A stretch of 18,969 nt of DNA from Flavobacteriaceae bacterium (GCA_016649785.1 JAENXB010000027.1:1-18969); one strand, 5' to 3'; positions 7,708-15,076 are shown, counted from the first letter of the stretch. A program made the numbers and translations. Notes: generated from the letters alone by a model not told the origin.

Positions 7708-10167
7708 ATGAAAAAGGTGTTGCTGGTTTGTATCGTTGTTTTTATTTTGGTTTCCTGTAAGAAGGATTTCCAAAGCATTTCTAACCCGGACCAATTTATC
7801 CCTGCCAATTCGGCTTATATCTTGCAAACAGATCAATTTCATGCATTCCTTGAAAAAATTGACAGCAGCTCGTTTTTTCAGGAAAATGCATTTTTGTTGA
7901 ATCCTGAATTGAAAGGCCAATTGATCAATTTGACCCAACTTACAAATCCGGAGCAAAGCTTGATTTGTTTTTCGAAACAGGAAAACAACCTGTACGACTA
8001 TACTTTTATCAGCAAAAAGCAGCCGCTGCAGCTAAAAACCGATTCGATAAAAAATAAATCTATAGAAACATTTCAGGTCAAAAATACCGAGATCAAAAAA
8101 TACGTAACTGAAGATATAACAACCTATACCACTCTTATAGAAGGAATTTTCCTTGCAAGCAATTCAAAATCCCAACTTGAAGCCCTTATCACCAAACCGG
8201 AAAGCAGGCTAAGACAAAGTGAAAGTTTTAAGAAAGCCCGGATCGCTGCAGATAGGTCCAAAACCTCCTTATTAATAAATCATCGTGCTTTTGATACCTC
8301 CTATATAAAGATTCTTCCCCAAAACACGCTCCCTTTAACATCCTTAGCCGACTGGAGCGTTTTGGATCTTGAAATAGGATCGGAAAAAATTTTGATAAAC
8401 GGAATTGCCGTTTCAGAAAAACAGTCTGAAACCCTGTTAAAGATCTTCAATAAAGTTGGCACCCAAAAAAATGCGATCGCCCAAATAACCCCAAACTCAG
8501 CGGCAGGATTTTATTCCTTTACCTATGCAAATTTTGAAAAACTTCAGCAAAACCTAAATGTGTTCCGTGGAGATTCTTTAAAAATTGCAGACAACCATCT
8601 TTTGCACTTTACCAGGGAAGCGGGAATTATTTTCAGCCAACACCAAAACGTTTTTGCGCTCACTGCCACTGATCCGGAACTTGCCAAAGAATCACTTCTG
8701 TCTTCCCAAACTCCGGTAACCGAATTCAGGGGAATTACAATCTATAAAAACACGGAAGAACTGCATTTTTCCGATTACTTAAATCCGCTGGTAACTGACC
8801 TTGATTTGAAATTTTATGGTTTTTTGGAGCAGTTTATAATTTTTTCTGAAACCACCGAAGCTTTAGAAGATATCATCTTGAATTATCAAAACAATGCCAC
8901 CCTGGAAAAAGAGGAATCTTACCAGGCCGCACTTTCCAATCTGGCGGGCGCGTCTTCCTTGCTTTTTGTGGCCAATACTTCAAGTTTTAAATCGGAATTG
9001 AGCGAAACTATTGCACCTGAATTCAAAGATGAAATTGGCAAACTCAATCTCAAAAATTACCCCATAGCCGCTTTGCAATTTGTACAGGATGAGGATTTCG
9101 CTCATATTCACGGGGTTTTAAACACCACCAAAAATGTGGTCAAAGAGGAAATCCGGCAAAGTGCGGCGATAAAACTAAACGCTGATGTCGCCACTATCCC
9201 GGTTTTACTGAAAAGTCATCTCAGGAATCAAATGGAAATTGTGGTCCAGGATGAAAAAAATGCGCTTTACCTATTTTCAACTTCTGGAAAATTGATTTGG
9301 AAAAAGCAACTGGAAGGGCGGATTCTCGGAAAAATCGAACAGGTAGATTTGTTTAAAAACGGCAATTTACAAATGGCTTTTAGCACTCAAAATTCACTTC
9401 AAATAATCGACAGGACTGGTAAAACAGTAAAACCCTTCCCACTGGAATTTAAAGATGAAATCACCAAACCCCTGGCGGTTTTGGATTATGACAACAACCG
9501 AAATTACAGGTTCGTCATTACTCAGGACAAAGAAATTATAATGTTCGATCGAAAAGGGAAAACCGTCGGCGGATTTAATTTCAAGAAAGCAGCTTCCGAA
9601 ATACTTCAATCCCCAAAACACATCCGGATTAAAAACAAAGATTATATCGTAATTCCAGAAACAGGTGGAAAATTTCATATTCTGAGCCGACAGGGAAATT
9701 CCAGAATTTCGGTAAAGGAAAAGATTGATTTTTCTGAAAATGAATGGTTTTTAAACAAGAATCAATTTGTATCAACCACTTCCGACGGAAAATTAATCCG
9801 GATTGATGAGCAGGGGAAAACAAAAAAAGAAGCTTTAACCGCGGGCAATAACCTGCACCTGGTTGCTTCTGAAAACATTTTGGTCACAATTTCTGAAAAT
9901 ATTTTGAATATTGACAAAAAAGAGATCACTTTGGATTTCGGACTTTATACCGCCCCAATAATATTTGAGGTGAAAGGCAAGACGTATATTTCGGTGACAG
10001 ACACCCAGGCAAACAGGGTTTATTTATTTGATGAAAATGCCAATTTAATGCCGAATTTCCCTGTTTACGGTAATTCCGCGATCGATCTAAACAATATTGA
10101 TGGTAACAATAATCTTGAGTTTGTGGTGAAAGGGGAAGAAAATACTGTTTTGGTTTACAAAAATTAG
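7708..10167 (+). CDS. Large uncharacterised lipoprotein with a propeller-like C-terminal half
   Basis: 819 residues. A short signal peptide ends in a lipobox with Cys17 (ILVSC), followed by KKDF, so it is a lipoprotein, probably of the outer membrane. Residues about 25-490 form an alpha/beta region (PANSAYILQTDQFHAFLEKID; TTLIEGIFLASNSKSQLEAL) that recalls DUF3352-like proteins, but I cannot assign it with confidence. From about 500 to the end, short beta-rich units recur: ALYLFSTSGKLIWKKQL, SLQIIDRTGKTVKPFPLEF, EIIMFDRKGKTVGGFNF, KFHILSRQGNSRI, KLIRIDEQGKTKK, RVYLFDENANLMPNFPVYG. These look like blades of a PQQ/VCBS-like beta-propeller. No catalytic motif is seen. It follows rnhB by 123 bp and converges with lipB. 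A role in envelope maintenance or protein binding is only a guess. Heptad-repeat DNA lies on both sides of the gene. Confidence 0.85.
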   Translation: MKKVLLVCIVVFILVSCKKDFQSISNPDQFIPANSAYILQTDQFHAFLEKIDSSSFFQENAFLLNPELKGQLINLTQLTNPEQSLICFSKQENNLYDYTFISKKQPLQLKTDSIKNKSIETFQVKNTEIKKYVTEDITTYTTLIEGIFLASNSKSQLEALITKPESRLRQSESFKKARIAADRSKTSLLINHRAFDTSYIKILPQNTLPLTSLADWSVLDLEIGSEKILINGIAVSEKQSETLLKIFNKVGTQKNAIAQITPNSAAGFYSFTYANFEKLQQNLNVFRGDSLKIADNHLLHFTREAGIIFSQHQNVFALTATDPELAKESLLSSQTPVTEFRGITIYKNTEELHFSDYLNPLVTDLDLKFYGFLEQFIIFSETTEALEDIILNYQNNATLEKEESYQAALSNLAGASSLLFVANTSSFKSELSETIAPEFKDEIGKLNLKNYPIAALQFVQDEDFAHIHGVLNTTKNVVKEEIRQSAAIKLNADVATIPVLLKSHLRNQMEIVVQDEKNALYLFSTSGKLIWKKQLEGRILGKIEQVDLFKNGNLQMAFSTQNSLQIIDRTGKTVKPFPLEFKDEITKPLAVLDYDNNRNYRFVITQDKEIIMFDRKGKTVGGFNFKKAASEILQSPKHIRIKNKDYIVIPETGGKFHILSRQGNSRISVKEKIDFSENEWFLNKNQFVSTTSDGKLIRIDEQGKTKKEALTAGNNLHLVASENILVTISENILNIDKKEITLDFGLYTAPIIFEVKGKTYISVTDTQANRVYLFDENANLMPNFPVYGNSAIDLNNIDGNNNLEFVVKGEENTVLVYKN

Positions 10168-10172
10168 TTCAA

Positions 10173-10202
10173 CCCCGAAGCATCGGGGCAAGATCCGGGA
10201 TC
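10173..10202. repeat. Two tandem short hairpins between convergent genes
   Basis: CCCCGA-AGCA-TCGGGG (10173-10188) is followed by GATCC-G-GGATC (10192-10202), just after the lipoprotein stop and before lipB ends. They could terminate transcription from either side, but no clear T tract follows on either strand. They may instead be a REP-like intergenic element. Confidence 0.45.
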
Positions 10203-10205
10203 AAA

Positions 10206-10247
10206 AACTTCCGACTTCCAACCTCTAACTTCGTAGTTCCCACTTCA
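10206..10247 (-). repeat. Heptad repeat tract downstream of the lipoprotein gene
   Basis: Six consecutive 7-nt units occupy 10206-10247. On the minus strand all six carry GA at positions 2-3 (GGAAGTT, GGAAGTC, AGAGGTT, CGAAGTT, GGAACTA, TGAAGTG). The tract runs three bases into the lipB stop codon. Confidence 0.6.
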
Positions 10248-10952
10248 TCCAGGACTAATAATTTCAGCTTCAAAAACCTCTGCAAAGTGTTTTAACAATT
10301 TCGCTTCTACCTCTTTCATAGGAACTTCTCTTCGGCCCAATTCCACATTTAAGGAGGTCACGGCTTTCCCGCGGATGCCACAGGGAATAATATGGTCGAA
10401 ATAGCCTAAATCGGCATTTACGTTTAAGGCAAATCCGTGCATGGTCACCCAACGGCTGGCCCGGACGCCCAGGGCGCAAATCTTACGGGCAAAGGGAGTG
10501 CCCACATCCAGCCAAACCCCGGTTTCACCCTTGCTCCTCTCGGGGTTTAATCCGTATTCGCGCAGGCTTAGAATAATGCATTCTTCCAGCAATCTTAAAT
10601 ATTTATGAATGTCGGTAAAAAAATTGTCCAGGTCTAAAATTGGATATCCCACCAATTGTCCAGGACCATGATAGGTAATGTCCCCGCCGCGATTGCTCTT
10701 GTAAAAACTGGCGTTTTTTTCCTCCAACTGAGTTTCGGAAAGCAACAAATGCGCGGGTTTTCCGCTTTTCCCAAGGGTATACACATGCGGATGTTCCACC
10801 AGCAACAAATAATTGGACGTTTTAATTTCCAGGTCTTCCCTGCGATTCCTTATTTTCAGGTCTATAATAGATTTGAAAAGTTGTTCCTGGTAGTCCCAGG
10901 TCTCTTTGTAGTCCTTTAAACCTAAATGTTGAAGTTGTATCTTTTTGTTCAA
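10245..10952 (-). CDS. lipB: Octanoyl-[ACP]:protein N-octanoyltransferase (lipoate biosynthesis)
   Basis: 235 residues. LipB transfers octanoate from acyl carrier protein to the lipoyl domains of 2-oxoacid dehydrogenases and GcvH in the cytoplasm; LipA then inserts sulfur. The family signature RGGDITYHGPGQLVGYP is at 88-104. The catalytic pair is Lys157 (ARKICALGVRASRWVTMHG) and Cys191 (IIPCGIRGKAVTSL), equivalent to E. coli K135 and C169. HPHVYTLGKSG (54-64) is typical too. The start is a TTG at 10952: an in-frame TAA lies two codons upstream, and no in-frame ATG occurs until residue 171, so a non-ATG start is forced. It stands alone on this strand, converging with the lipoprotein gene and preceded by repeat-rich DNA. 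Confidence 0.96.
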   Translation of the reverse strand: MNKKIQLQHLGLKDYKETWDYQEQLFKSIIDLKIRNRREDLEIKTSNYLLLVEHPHVYTLGKSGKPAHLLLSETQLEEKNASFYKSNRGGDITYHGPGQLVGYPILDLDNFFTDIHKYLRLLEECIILSLREYGLNPERSKGETGVWLDVGTPFARKICALGVRASRWVTMHGFALNVNADLGYFDHIIPCGIRGKAVTSLNVELGRREVPMKEVEAKLLKHFAEVFEAEIISPG

Positions 10953-11020
10953 AACTTATATAATTGCAAATTTTAATCTAATGTTTTTATATCCCTCTGA
11001 TCTCAGAGAAAAGCACCCTC

Positions 11021-11090
11021 ATTATTTTTTAGCTAATACACAAATATTTTTTCTCTTTAATCTATCGCCTTTCCTCTTTGAACTTACCTA
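11021..11090. repeat. Diverged copy of the 11289-11350 composite repeat
   Basis: TTTTTTAGCTAATACACAAATATTTTTT-type sequence is followed by heptads beginning TTTTCTC, TTTAATC (11049-11062). It aligns with the segment at 11291-11350 with several substitutions and small gaps, which points to an old duplication of a composite element. Confidence 0.5.
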
Positions 11091-11140
11091 ATTAATGTTG
11101 ACCGTTTTTAAATATTTATACCTAAAACACATTTTTTTTA

Positions 11141-11171
11141 TTTCCCGCAGATCACGCAGATTTCCGCAGAC
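11141..11171 (-). repeat. CGCAGA-type short repeat block
   Basis: Three GCAGA units (CCCGCAGAT, CACGCAGAT, TCCGCAGAC) are spaced 9-10 nt apart. On the minus strand this reads ATCTGCGTGATCTGCGGG, a pattern I have often seen in Bacteroidota intergenic DNA. It is followed within 16 bp by the heptad tract. Confidence 0.55.
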
Positions 11172-11186
11172 AAAAATTAGAATGAA

Positions 11187-11291
11187 CTCTTTCCTCTCTC
11201 CTCTATTTTTCTTTTCTCTCTCTTCTTTCCTCCATTTTCTATTTTCTTTCCTCTTGTTTCCTGGCTCTTGATTCCCAATTCATCTTCACCA
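11187..11291 (-). repeat. Long pyrimidine-rich heptad tract (15 units)
   Basis: The stretch divides into 7-nt units. From 11208 to 11284, eleven consecutive units all have TC at positions 3-4 (GA on the minus strand) while the other positions vary. The first three units (11187-11207) are in a phase shifted by one base. There is no coding character. Confidence 0.65.
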
Positions 11292-11377
11292 TTTTTTAGC
11301 CACGAATACACGAATATTTTTTCTCATTAATCGCCTTTTCTCTTTCCTCTCTCCTCTATTTTCTTGTTCCCTATTTC
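11291..11377 (-). repeat. CACGAATA block followed by a heptad tract
   Basis: Two adjacent CACGAATA units (11301-11316) are followed, after a short AT-rich piece, by six heptads from 11336 to 11377. Five of these end in TC and one in CC. The last unit covers the stop codon of yqaE (11371-11373), so the tract runs right up to a gene. Confidence 0.55.
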
Positions 11378-11526
11378 GATTTATTCAAAATAATAAGTGC
11401 CGCAATAACGCCCGGGATCCAGCCCAGCAGGGTGAGGATCAATACGATTAAAATTGAACCGCAGCCCCTGTCATATACCGCCAGGGGAGGAAACAAAACT
11501 GATAACACGACCCGCCAAACACTCAT
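11371..11526 (-). CDS. YqaE/Pmp3-family small membrane protein
   Basis: 51 residues from an ATG at 11526 to a TAG at 11371. The product carries the full Pmp3/YqaE pattern: MSVWRVVLSVLFPPLAVYD, then RGCGSILIVLILTLLGWIPG and IAALIILNKSK. The conserved FPPLAV, GCG and GWIPGVIAAL elements are all present. It has two hydrophobic segments (about 3-17 and 24-47) and is an integral inner-membrane protein. Family members are stress-linked and influence membrane potential in yeast; the bacterial role is poorly known. A promoter box lies 27 bp upstream. It is divergent from lysS and separated from lipB by repeat DNA, so it is probably monocistronic. Its 3' end overlaps a heptad tract. Confidence 0.93.
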   Translation of the reverse strand: MSVWRVVLSVLFPPLAVYDRGCGSILIVLILTLLGWIPGVIAALIILNKSK

Positions 11527-11553
11527 AATAAATCACCCTTATTTAATTCCTGG

Positions 11554-11584
11554 CAAAGATACCAATTAAAATTTGCCTGAAAAG
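11554..11584 (-). promoter_or_regulatory. Promoter of the yqaE-like gene
   Basis: The minus strand carries TATCTTTG (11561-11554), an exact TAnnTTTG -7 box. Exactly 19 bp upstream is TTTT (11584-11581), three of four to the TTTG -33 element. The predicted 5' leader is about 20 nt. Confidence 0.65.
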
Positions 11585-11622
11585 CATTGAAAACCGGGAA
11601 GAAAAATCGGTTTGAAATGAGA

Positions 11623-11653
11623 TTGATTGATTAAATGATTGTCAGTATATTTG
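11623..11653 (+). promoter_or_regulatory. Promoter of lysS
   Basis: ATTG (11623-11626, three of four to TTTG), a 19-bp spacer, then TATATTTG (11646-11653), an exact TAnnTTTG -7 box. Transcription would start near 11658-11661, giving a 40-nt leader that begins at or within the hairpin at 11658-11681. Confidence 0.7.
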
Positions 11654-11657
11654 CCCC

Positions 11658-11681
11658 CTGCTTATCCTTGAAGATAAGCAG
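11658..11681 (+). promoter_or_regulatory. Hairpin at the predicted 5' end of the lysS mRNA
   Basis: A perfect 9-bp stem (CTGCTTATC and GATAAGCAG) around the 6-nt loop CTTGAA lies 18 nt before the lysS ATG. It falls exactly where the mRNA is predicted to begin. It could protect the 5' end or influence initiation. No T-box or L-box features are seen. Confidence 0.6.
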
Positions 11682-11699
11682 CTAAACACAAACAATATC

Positions 11700-13397
11700 A
11701 TGCATCTATCTGAACAGGAAATTGTAAGAAGGGATAAACTTTCCGCATTGAAACAATTGGGCATTAATCCTTATCCGGGCACTTTATTTCCGGTGAGCCA
11801 TACCACTTCCCAAATCAAATCAAATTTTGAGGAAGGCCAGAAAGTAGTTGTGGCTGGCAGGCTTATGTCGCGTCGCATCCAGGGAAAAGCTTCTTTTGCC
11901 GAAATCCAGGATTCCAACGGACAAATCCAGATCTATCTCAATCGCGACGAAATTTGCACCGGAGAAGATAAAAGCAAGTACAACGATGTATATAAGAAAT
12001 TGCTGGATATTGGCGATTTTATAGGGATTGAAGGGGAATTATTCACCACACAGGTTGGTGAAAAAACAGTAATGGTAAAGGATTTTACGCTTTTGAGCAA
12101 ATCCCTCCGTCCACTTCCATTGCCTAAAACAGATAAAGAAGGAAATACTTTCGACGAATTTAACGATCCGGAGCAACGTTACCGCCAGCGTTATGCCGAT
12201 TTGGCGGTAAACCCAAAAGTGAAAGATATCTTTGTGAAGCGCACCAAGCTTTTCAATGCGATGCGGAATTTCTTTAATGAAAAAGGATATTTTGAAGTGG
12301 AAACTCCCATCCTTCAATCTATCCCCGGCGGAGCTGCAGCGAGGCCGTTTATCACGCATCACAACGCGCTTGACATTCCACTTTATTTGAGGATTGCAAA
12401 TGAATTATACCTAAAACGCCTTATAGTTGGTGGATTTGACGGGGTTTATGAATTTTCAAAAAATTTCAGAAATGAAGGAATGGACAGAACCCATAATCCG
12501 GAATTTACCGCAATGGAAATTTATGTAGCTTATAAAGACTACAACTGGATGATGGAATTCACCGAAAATCTTCTGGAACATTGTGCCATTGCTGTCAACG
12601 GGAAAACCGAAGCTGCTTTTGGAAAACACAACATCGATTTTAAAGCGCCTTATAAACGGGTGACTATGACCGATGCCATCAAGGAATTTACAGGTTTTGA
12701 CATTACCGGAAAATCTGAGAAAGAACTCTACAAAGCTGCCAAAGAAATGGGCGTTGATGTAGATGAAACTATGGGTAAAGGTAAACTCATCGATGAAATT
12801 TTCGGTGAAAAATGCGAGGGGAATTTTATTCAACCCACATTTATAATCGATTATCCCAAAGAAATGAGCCCTTTGTGCAAAGAACATCGCGACAACCCGG
12901 AACTTACAGAGCGTTTTGAGCTGATGGTTTGCGGAAAAGAAATCGCCAATGCTTATACCGAATTAAATGATCCTATCGAGCAGCGCGCACGATTTGAGGA
13001 ACAATTGAAACTTTCGGAAAAAGGGGATCACGAAGCCATGTTTATCGACAACGACTTTTTACGCGCCCTGGAATACGGGATGCCGCCAACCTCGGGATTG
13101 GGAATAGGAATGGACAGATTGATCATGTTCCTCACAAATAACCAATCAATCCAGGAAGTTTTGTTCTTCCCGCAGATGAGACCGGAGAAAAAGACCGCAA
13201 CCCCAAAACCGGAAGATTTCATTAAAATAGGAGTTCCACAGGAATGGGTAGATATCGTAATGCACGAATATTTAAGTGTTTCAAAATTAAAAGAAAGCAA
13301 AGCCACGCAGGTTCATCAAAAACTGAACGGGTTGAGAAAGAAGAACAAACTACCCATTGCTGCGCTTCAAATTGAAGAAGTTGAAAAGTGGTTTTAG
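11700..13397 (+). CDS. lysS: Lysyl-tRNA synthetase, class II
   Basis: 565 residues. It charges tRNA-Lys with lysine using ATP. An OB-fold anticodon-binding domain (about 45-135, VVVAGRLMSRRIQGKASFAEIQ) is followed by the class II catalytic core: motif 1 around 191-217 (FFNEKGYFEVETPILQSIPG), motif 2 at 252-270 (FSKNFRNEGMDRTHNPEFT), motif 3 at 466-480 (GLGIGMDRLIMFLTN). After the usual end of the enzyme, a Lys-rich extension of about 65 residues (500-565; SVSKLKESKATQVHQKLNG, terminal EEVEKWF) is present. I believe this is common in Bacteroidota LysRS; E. coli LysS is 505 residues. It has its own promoter and leader hairpin and is followed by a possible terminator. Confidence 0.97.
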   Translation: MHLSEQEIVRRDKLSALKQLGINPYPGTLFPVSHTTSQIKSNFEEGQKVVVAGRLMSRRIQGKASFAEIQDSNGQIQIYLNRDEICTGEDKSKYNDVYKKLLDIGDFIGIEGELFTTQVGEKTVMVKDFTLLSKSLRPLPLPKTDKEGNTFDEFNDPEQRYRQRYADLAVNPKVKDIFVKRTKLFNAMRNFFNEKGYFEVETPILQSIPGGAAARPFITHHNALDIPLYLRIANELYLKRLIVGGFDGVYEFSKNFRNEGMDRTHNPEFTAMEIYVAYKDYNWMMEFTENLLEHCAIAVNGKTEAAFGKHNIDFKAPYKRVTMTDAIKEFTGFDITGKSEKELYKAAKEMGVDVDETMGKGKLIDEIFGEKCEGNFIQPTFIIDYPKEMSPLCKEHRDNPELTERFELMVCGKEIANAYTELNDPIEQRARFEEQLKLSEKGDHEAMFIDNDFLRALEYGMPPTSGLGIGMDRLIMFLTNNQSIQEVLFFPQMRPEKKTATPKPEDFIKIGVPQEWVDIVMHEYLSVSKLKESKATQVHQKLNGLRKKNKLPIAALQIEEVEKWF

Positions 13398-13410
13398 ATT
13401 TGATTTTTTC

Positions 13411-13463
13411 TAACCGCAAAGCACGCCAAGAAAAAAAACGCAAAGGGCACAAAGAAAAAAAAC
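13411..13463 (-). repeat. CGCAAAG-type short repeat block after lysS
   Basis: CGCAAAG, CGCCAAG, CGCAAAG and CACAAAG units are separated by short A tracts. On the minus strand this reads CTTTGCGTTT and GGCGTGCTTTGCGG. It begins 13 bp after the lysS stop. Confidence 0.55.
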
Positions 13464-13531
13464 GAAATCTTAAATAAAAAATTGGTTAATTATTAAAGTG
13501 TATTGTACTTGAGCTCCTGCCTTGTTGAAAG

Positions 13532-13598
13532 TGTAGAAAATGAAATTGCAAGACTTTATGGCCTTTGCTGTTAAAGACAGGATGTTTTCTACAATTTT
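13532..13598 (+). terminator. Possible lysS terminator or structured RNA element
   Basis: TGTAGAAAA (13532-13540) pairs perfectly with TTTTCTACA (13585-13593), which is followed by a run of T (13595-13600). The 44-nt loop holds a nested CTTTA/TAAAG pair. The long loop and AT-rich stem make this a weak terminator, and it may instead belong to a small RNA. Confidence 0.4.
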
Positions 13599-13645
13599 TT
13601 ATAACAGAACTAAAAAAAAATCCCTATCGGGTAATTTTCAGAATT

Positions 13646-13695
13646 AAAAAGGGAACTTCCGCATTATGAACAAGTCATAAAATGCGAAAGTTCCC
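13646..13695 (-). terminator. Rho-independent terminator of aceBA
   Basis: 28 bp after the aceA stop, the minus strand forms a long stem: GGGAACTT with AAGTTCCC (8 bp), one mismatch, then AATGCG with CGCATT (6 bp) and a short inner TGA/TCA pair. A T5 tract (13650-13646) follows. A second, weak CCCGATAGGG hairpin with a T9 tail lies further on (13620-13612). Confidence 0.85.
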
Positions 13696-13722
13696 CTAAT
13701 TATTGAAAAAAAAAACAGCTTT

Positions 13723-15000
13723 TTAAAACTGTGCAGTTTCCGTAGAATTTTTCATTGCTACGGTTGAAGCAGTTCCGCTTGTAACAGAATTTTGAATAGC
13801 ATCAAAATAGGTTGTGCTAACGAAACCCTGATGTTTTACAGCGTTGAACCCATCTTTTTGCAAAGCGAATTCACGCTCCTGTAATTCAGAATAACCTGCC
13901 ATTCCCCTTTCTTTATAAGCTTTTGAAAGCTCGAACATACTTGTGTTCAAGGCGTGAAAACCTGCAAGGGTTATAAACTGGAACTTGAATCCCATCGCGG
14001 CAAGATCTTCCCTAAAAGTCTCCATTTCGGCAACCGATAATTTCGCGGCCCAGTTAAATGAAGGAGAACAGTTATATGCCAACAATTTTCCCGGGAATTT
14101 AGCGTGAATTCCTTCGGCAAATTTACGGGCATAATCCAAATCGGGGTTTGAAGTCTCCATCCAGATTAGATCGGCATAAGGCGCGTAAGCCAAACCACGG
14201 TCGATTCCCTGTTCCAATCCGTTTTTCACAAAATAGAATCCTTCAGAACTTCGTTCTCCGGTTATAAATTTATGATCCCTGGGATCGATATCACTGGTTA
14301 TTAAATTTGCTGCTTCAGCATCGGTCCTGGCAATAATAAGTGAAGGTACGTTTGAAACATCGGCAGCCAAACGTGCCGCAATTAGTTTATTTATAGCCTC
14401 TTGTGTAGGCACCAAAACTTTTCCGCCCAAATGTCCGCATTTTTTAGCTGAAGACAACTGATCTTCAAAATGAACCCCGGAAGCCCCGGCGGCTATCATA
14501 GCTTTCATCAATTCAAAAGCATTTAAATTTCCTCCAAAACCTGCTTCGGCATCGGCAACAATAGGCACCAAATAATCGATCTTATTTTCGGATCTATTCA
14601 CGCATTGTATCTGATCCCTTCTTAAAAGCGCGTTATTTATTGATTTTACTACAGAAGGAACACTATTGGCTGGATATAAGGACTGATCGGGATACATATC
14701 TCCTGCCAAATTAGCATCGGCAGCAACCTGCCACCCGCTTAAATAAATGGCTTCCAACCCGGCTTCTACTTCCTGCACGGCCTGGTTTCCGGTTAAAGCT
14801 CCCAACCCGGCCACAAAATCCTGATTGTTCAATTTATGCCACAAAATTTTCGCGCCCCTGCGGGCTATGGAGTGTTCAATTTGATATGAACCTTGCAATG
14901 TTACCACCTCTTCTGCAGTATATGGCCTTTCAACTCCTTTCCAACGTGGATTTGTTTCCCAATCGGTAATTAACTGTTGCATTCTTTCTTTAGTTTTCAT
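13723..15000 (-). CDS. aceA: Isocitrate lyase (glyoxylate shunt)
   Basis: 425 residues. It splits isocitrate into glyoxylate and succinate, bypassing the two decarboxylating steps of the TCA cycle so that acetyl-CoA can feed biosynthesis. The ICL signature KKCGHLGGKVLVPTQE begins at 186, with the catalytic Cys188. The upstream LVPIVADAEAGFGG (144-157) and GVHFEDQLSSAKK carry the metal- and substrate-binding acids; IIARTDAEAANLI, LLAYNCSPSFNW and FQFITLAGFHALN also match the family. Length is close to E. coli AceA (434). The protein is cytoplasmic and expected to be tetrameric. It is the second gene of aceB-aceA: the 76-bp gap contains only a 6-bp CACCCA/TGGGTG hairpin with no promoter box, so it is probably co-transcribed with aceB from the promoter at 16696-16727. 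Confidence 0.98.
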   Translation of the reverse strand: MKTKERMQQLITDWETNPRWKGVERPYTAEEVVTLQGSYQIEHSIARRGAKILWHKLNNQDFVAGLGALTGNQAVQEVEAGLEAIYLSGWQVAADANLAGDMYPDQSLYPANSVPSVVKSINNALLRRDQIQCVNRSENKIDYLVPIVADAEAGFGGNLNAFELMKAMIAAGASGVHFEDQLSSAKKCGHLGGKVLVPTQEAINKLIAARLAADVSNVPSLIIARTDAEAANLITSDIDPRDHKFITGERSSEGFYFVKNGLEQGIDRGLAYAPYADLIWMETSNPDLDYARKFAEGIHAKFPGKLLAYNCSPSFNWAAKLSVAEMETFREDLAAMGFKFQFITLAGFHALNTSMFELSKAYKERGMAGYSELQEREFALQKDGFNAVKHQGFVSTTYFDAIQNSVTSGTASTVAMKNSTETAQF

Positions 15001-15076
15001 AATTTTGAATTTAATTTAATTGTTACTAATTAGTTCTTAGATCACCCATTAATTTCGCGGTTTCTGGGTGGTTTTT

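Larger units (their letters stand above)
10953..11370. other. Repeat-rich intergenic region between lipB and yqaE
   Basis: I find no gene here on either strand. The region holds a small palindrome, CTCTGA-TC-TCAGAG (10995-11008), CACGAA/CGCAGA-type blocks and long pyrimidine-rich heptad tracts. One segment appears twice in diverged form (11021-11080 and 11289-11350). A 23-bp stretch is repeated exactly at 11187-11209 and 11340-11362, 153 bp apart. No transposase remnant is seen. Confidence 0.65.

Noticed and set aside
12039..12887. Open frames on the minus strand inside lysS (and similar antisense frames in rnhB, susC, aceB and the porin)
   Set aside because: They are fully overlapped by well-recognised genes, have no family resemblance and are compositional shadows.
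15001..15076. Terminator or separate promoter between aceB and aceA
   Set aside because: There is only a 6-bp CACCCA/TGGGTG stem with a 16-nt loop, whose T tract lies on the antisense side, and no TAnnTTTG box. Co-transcription is more likely.
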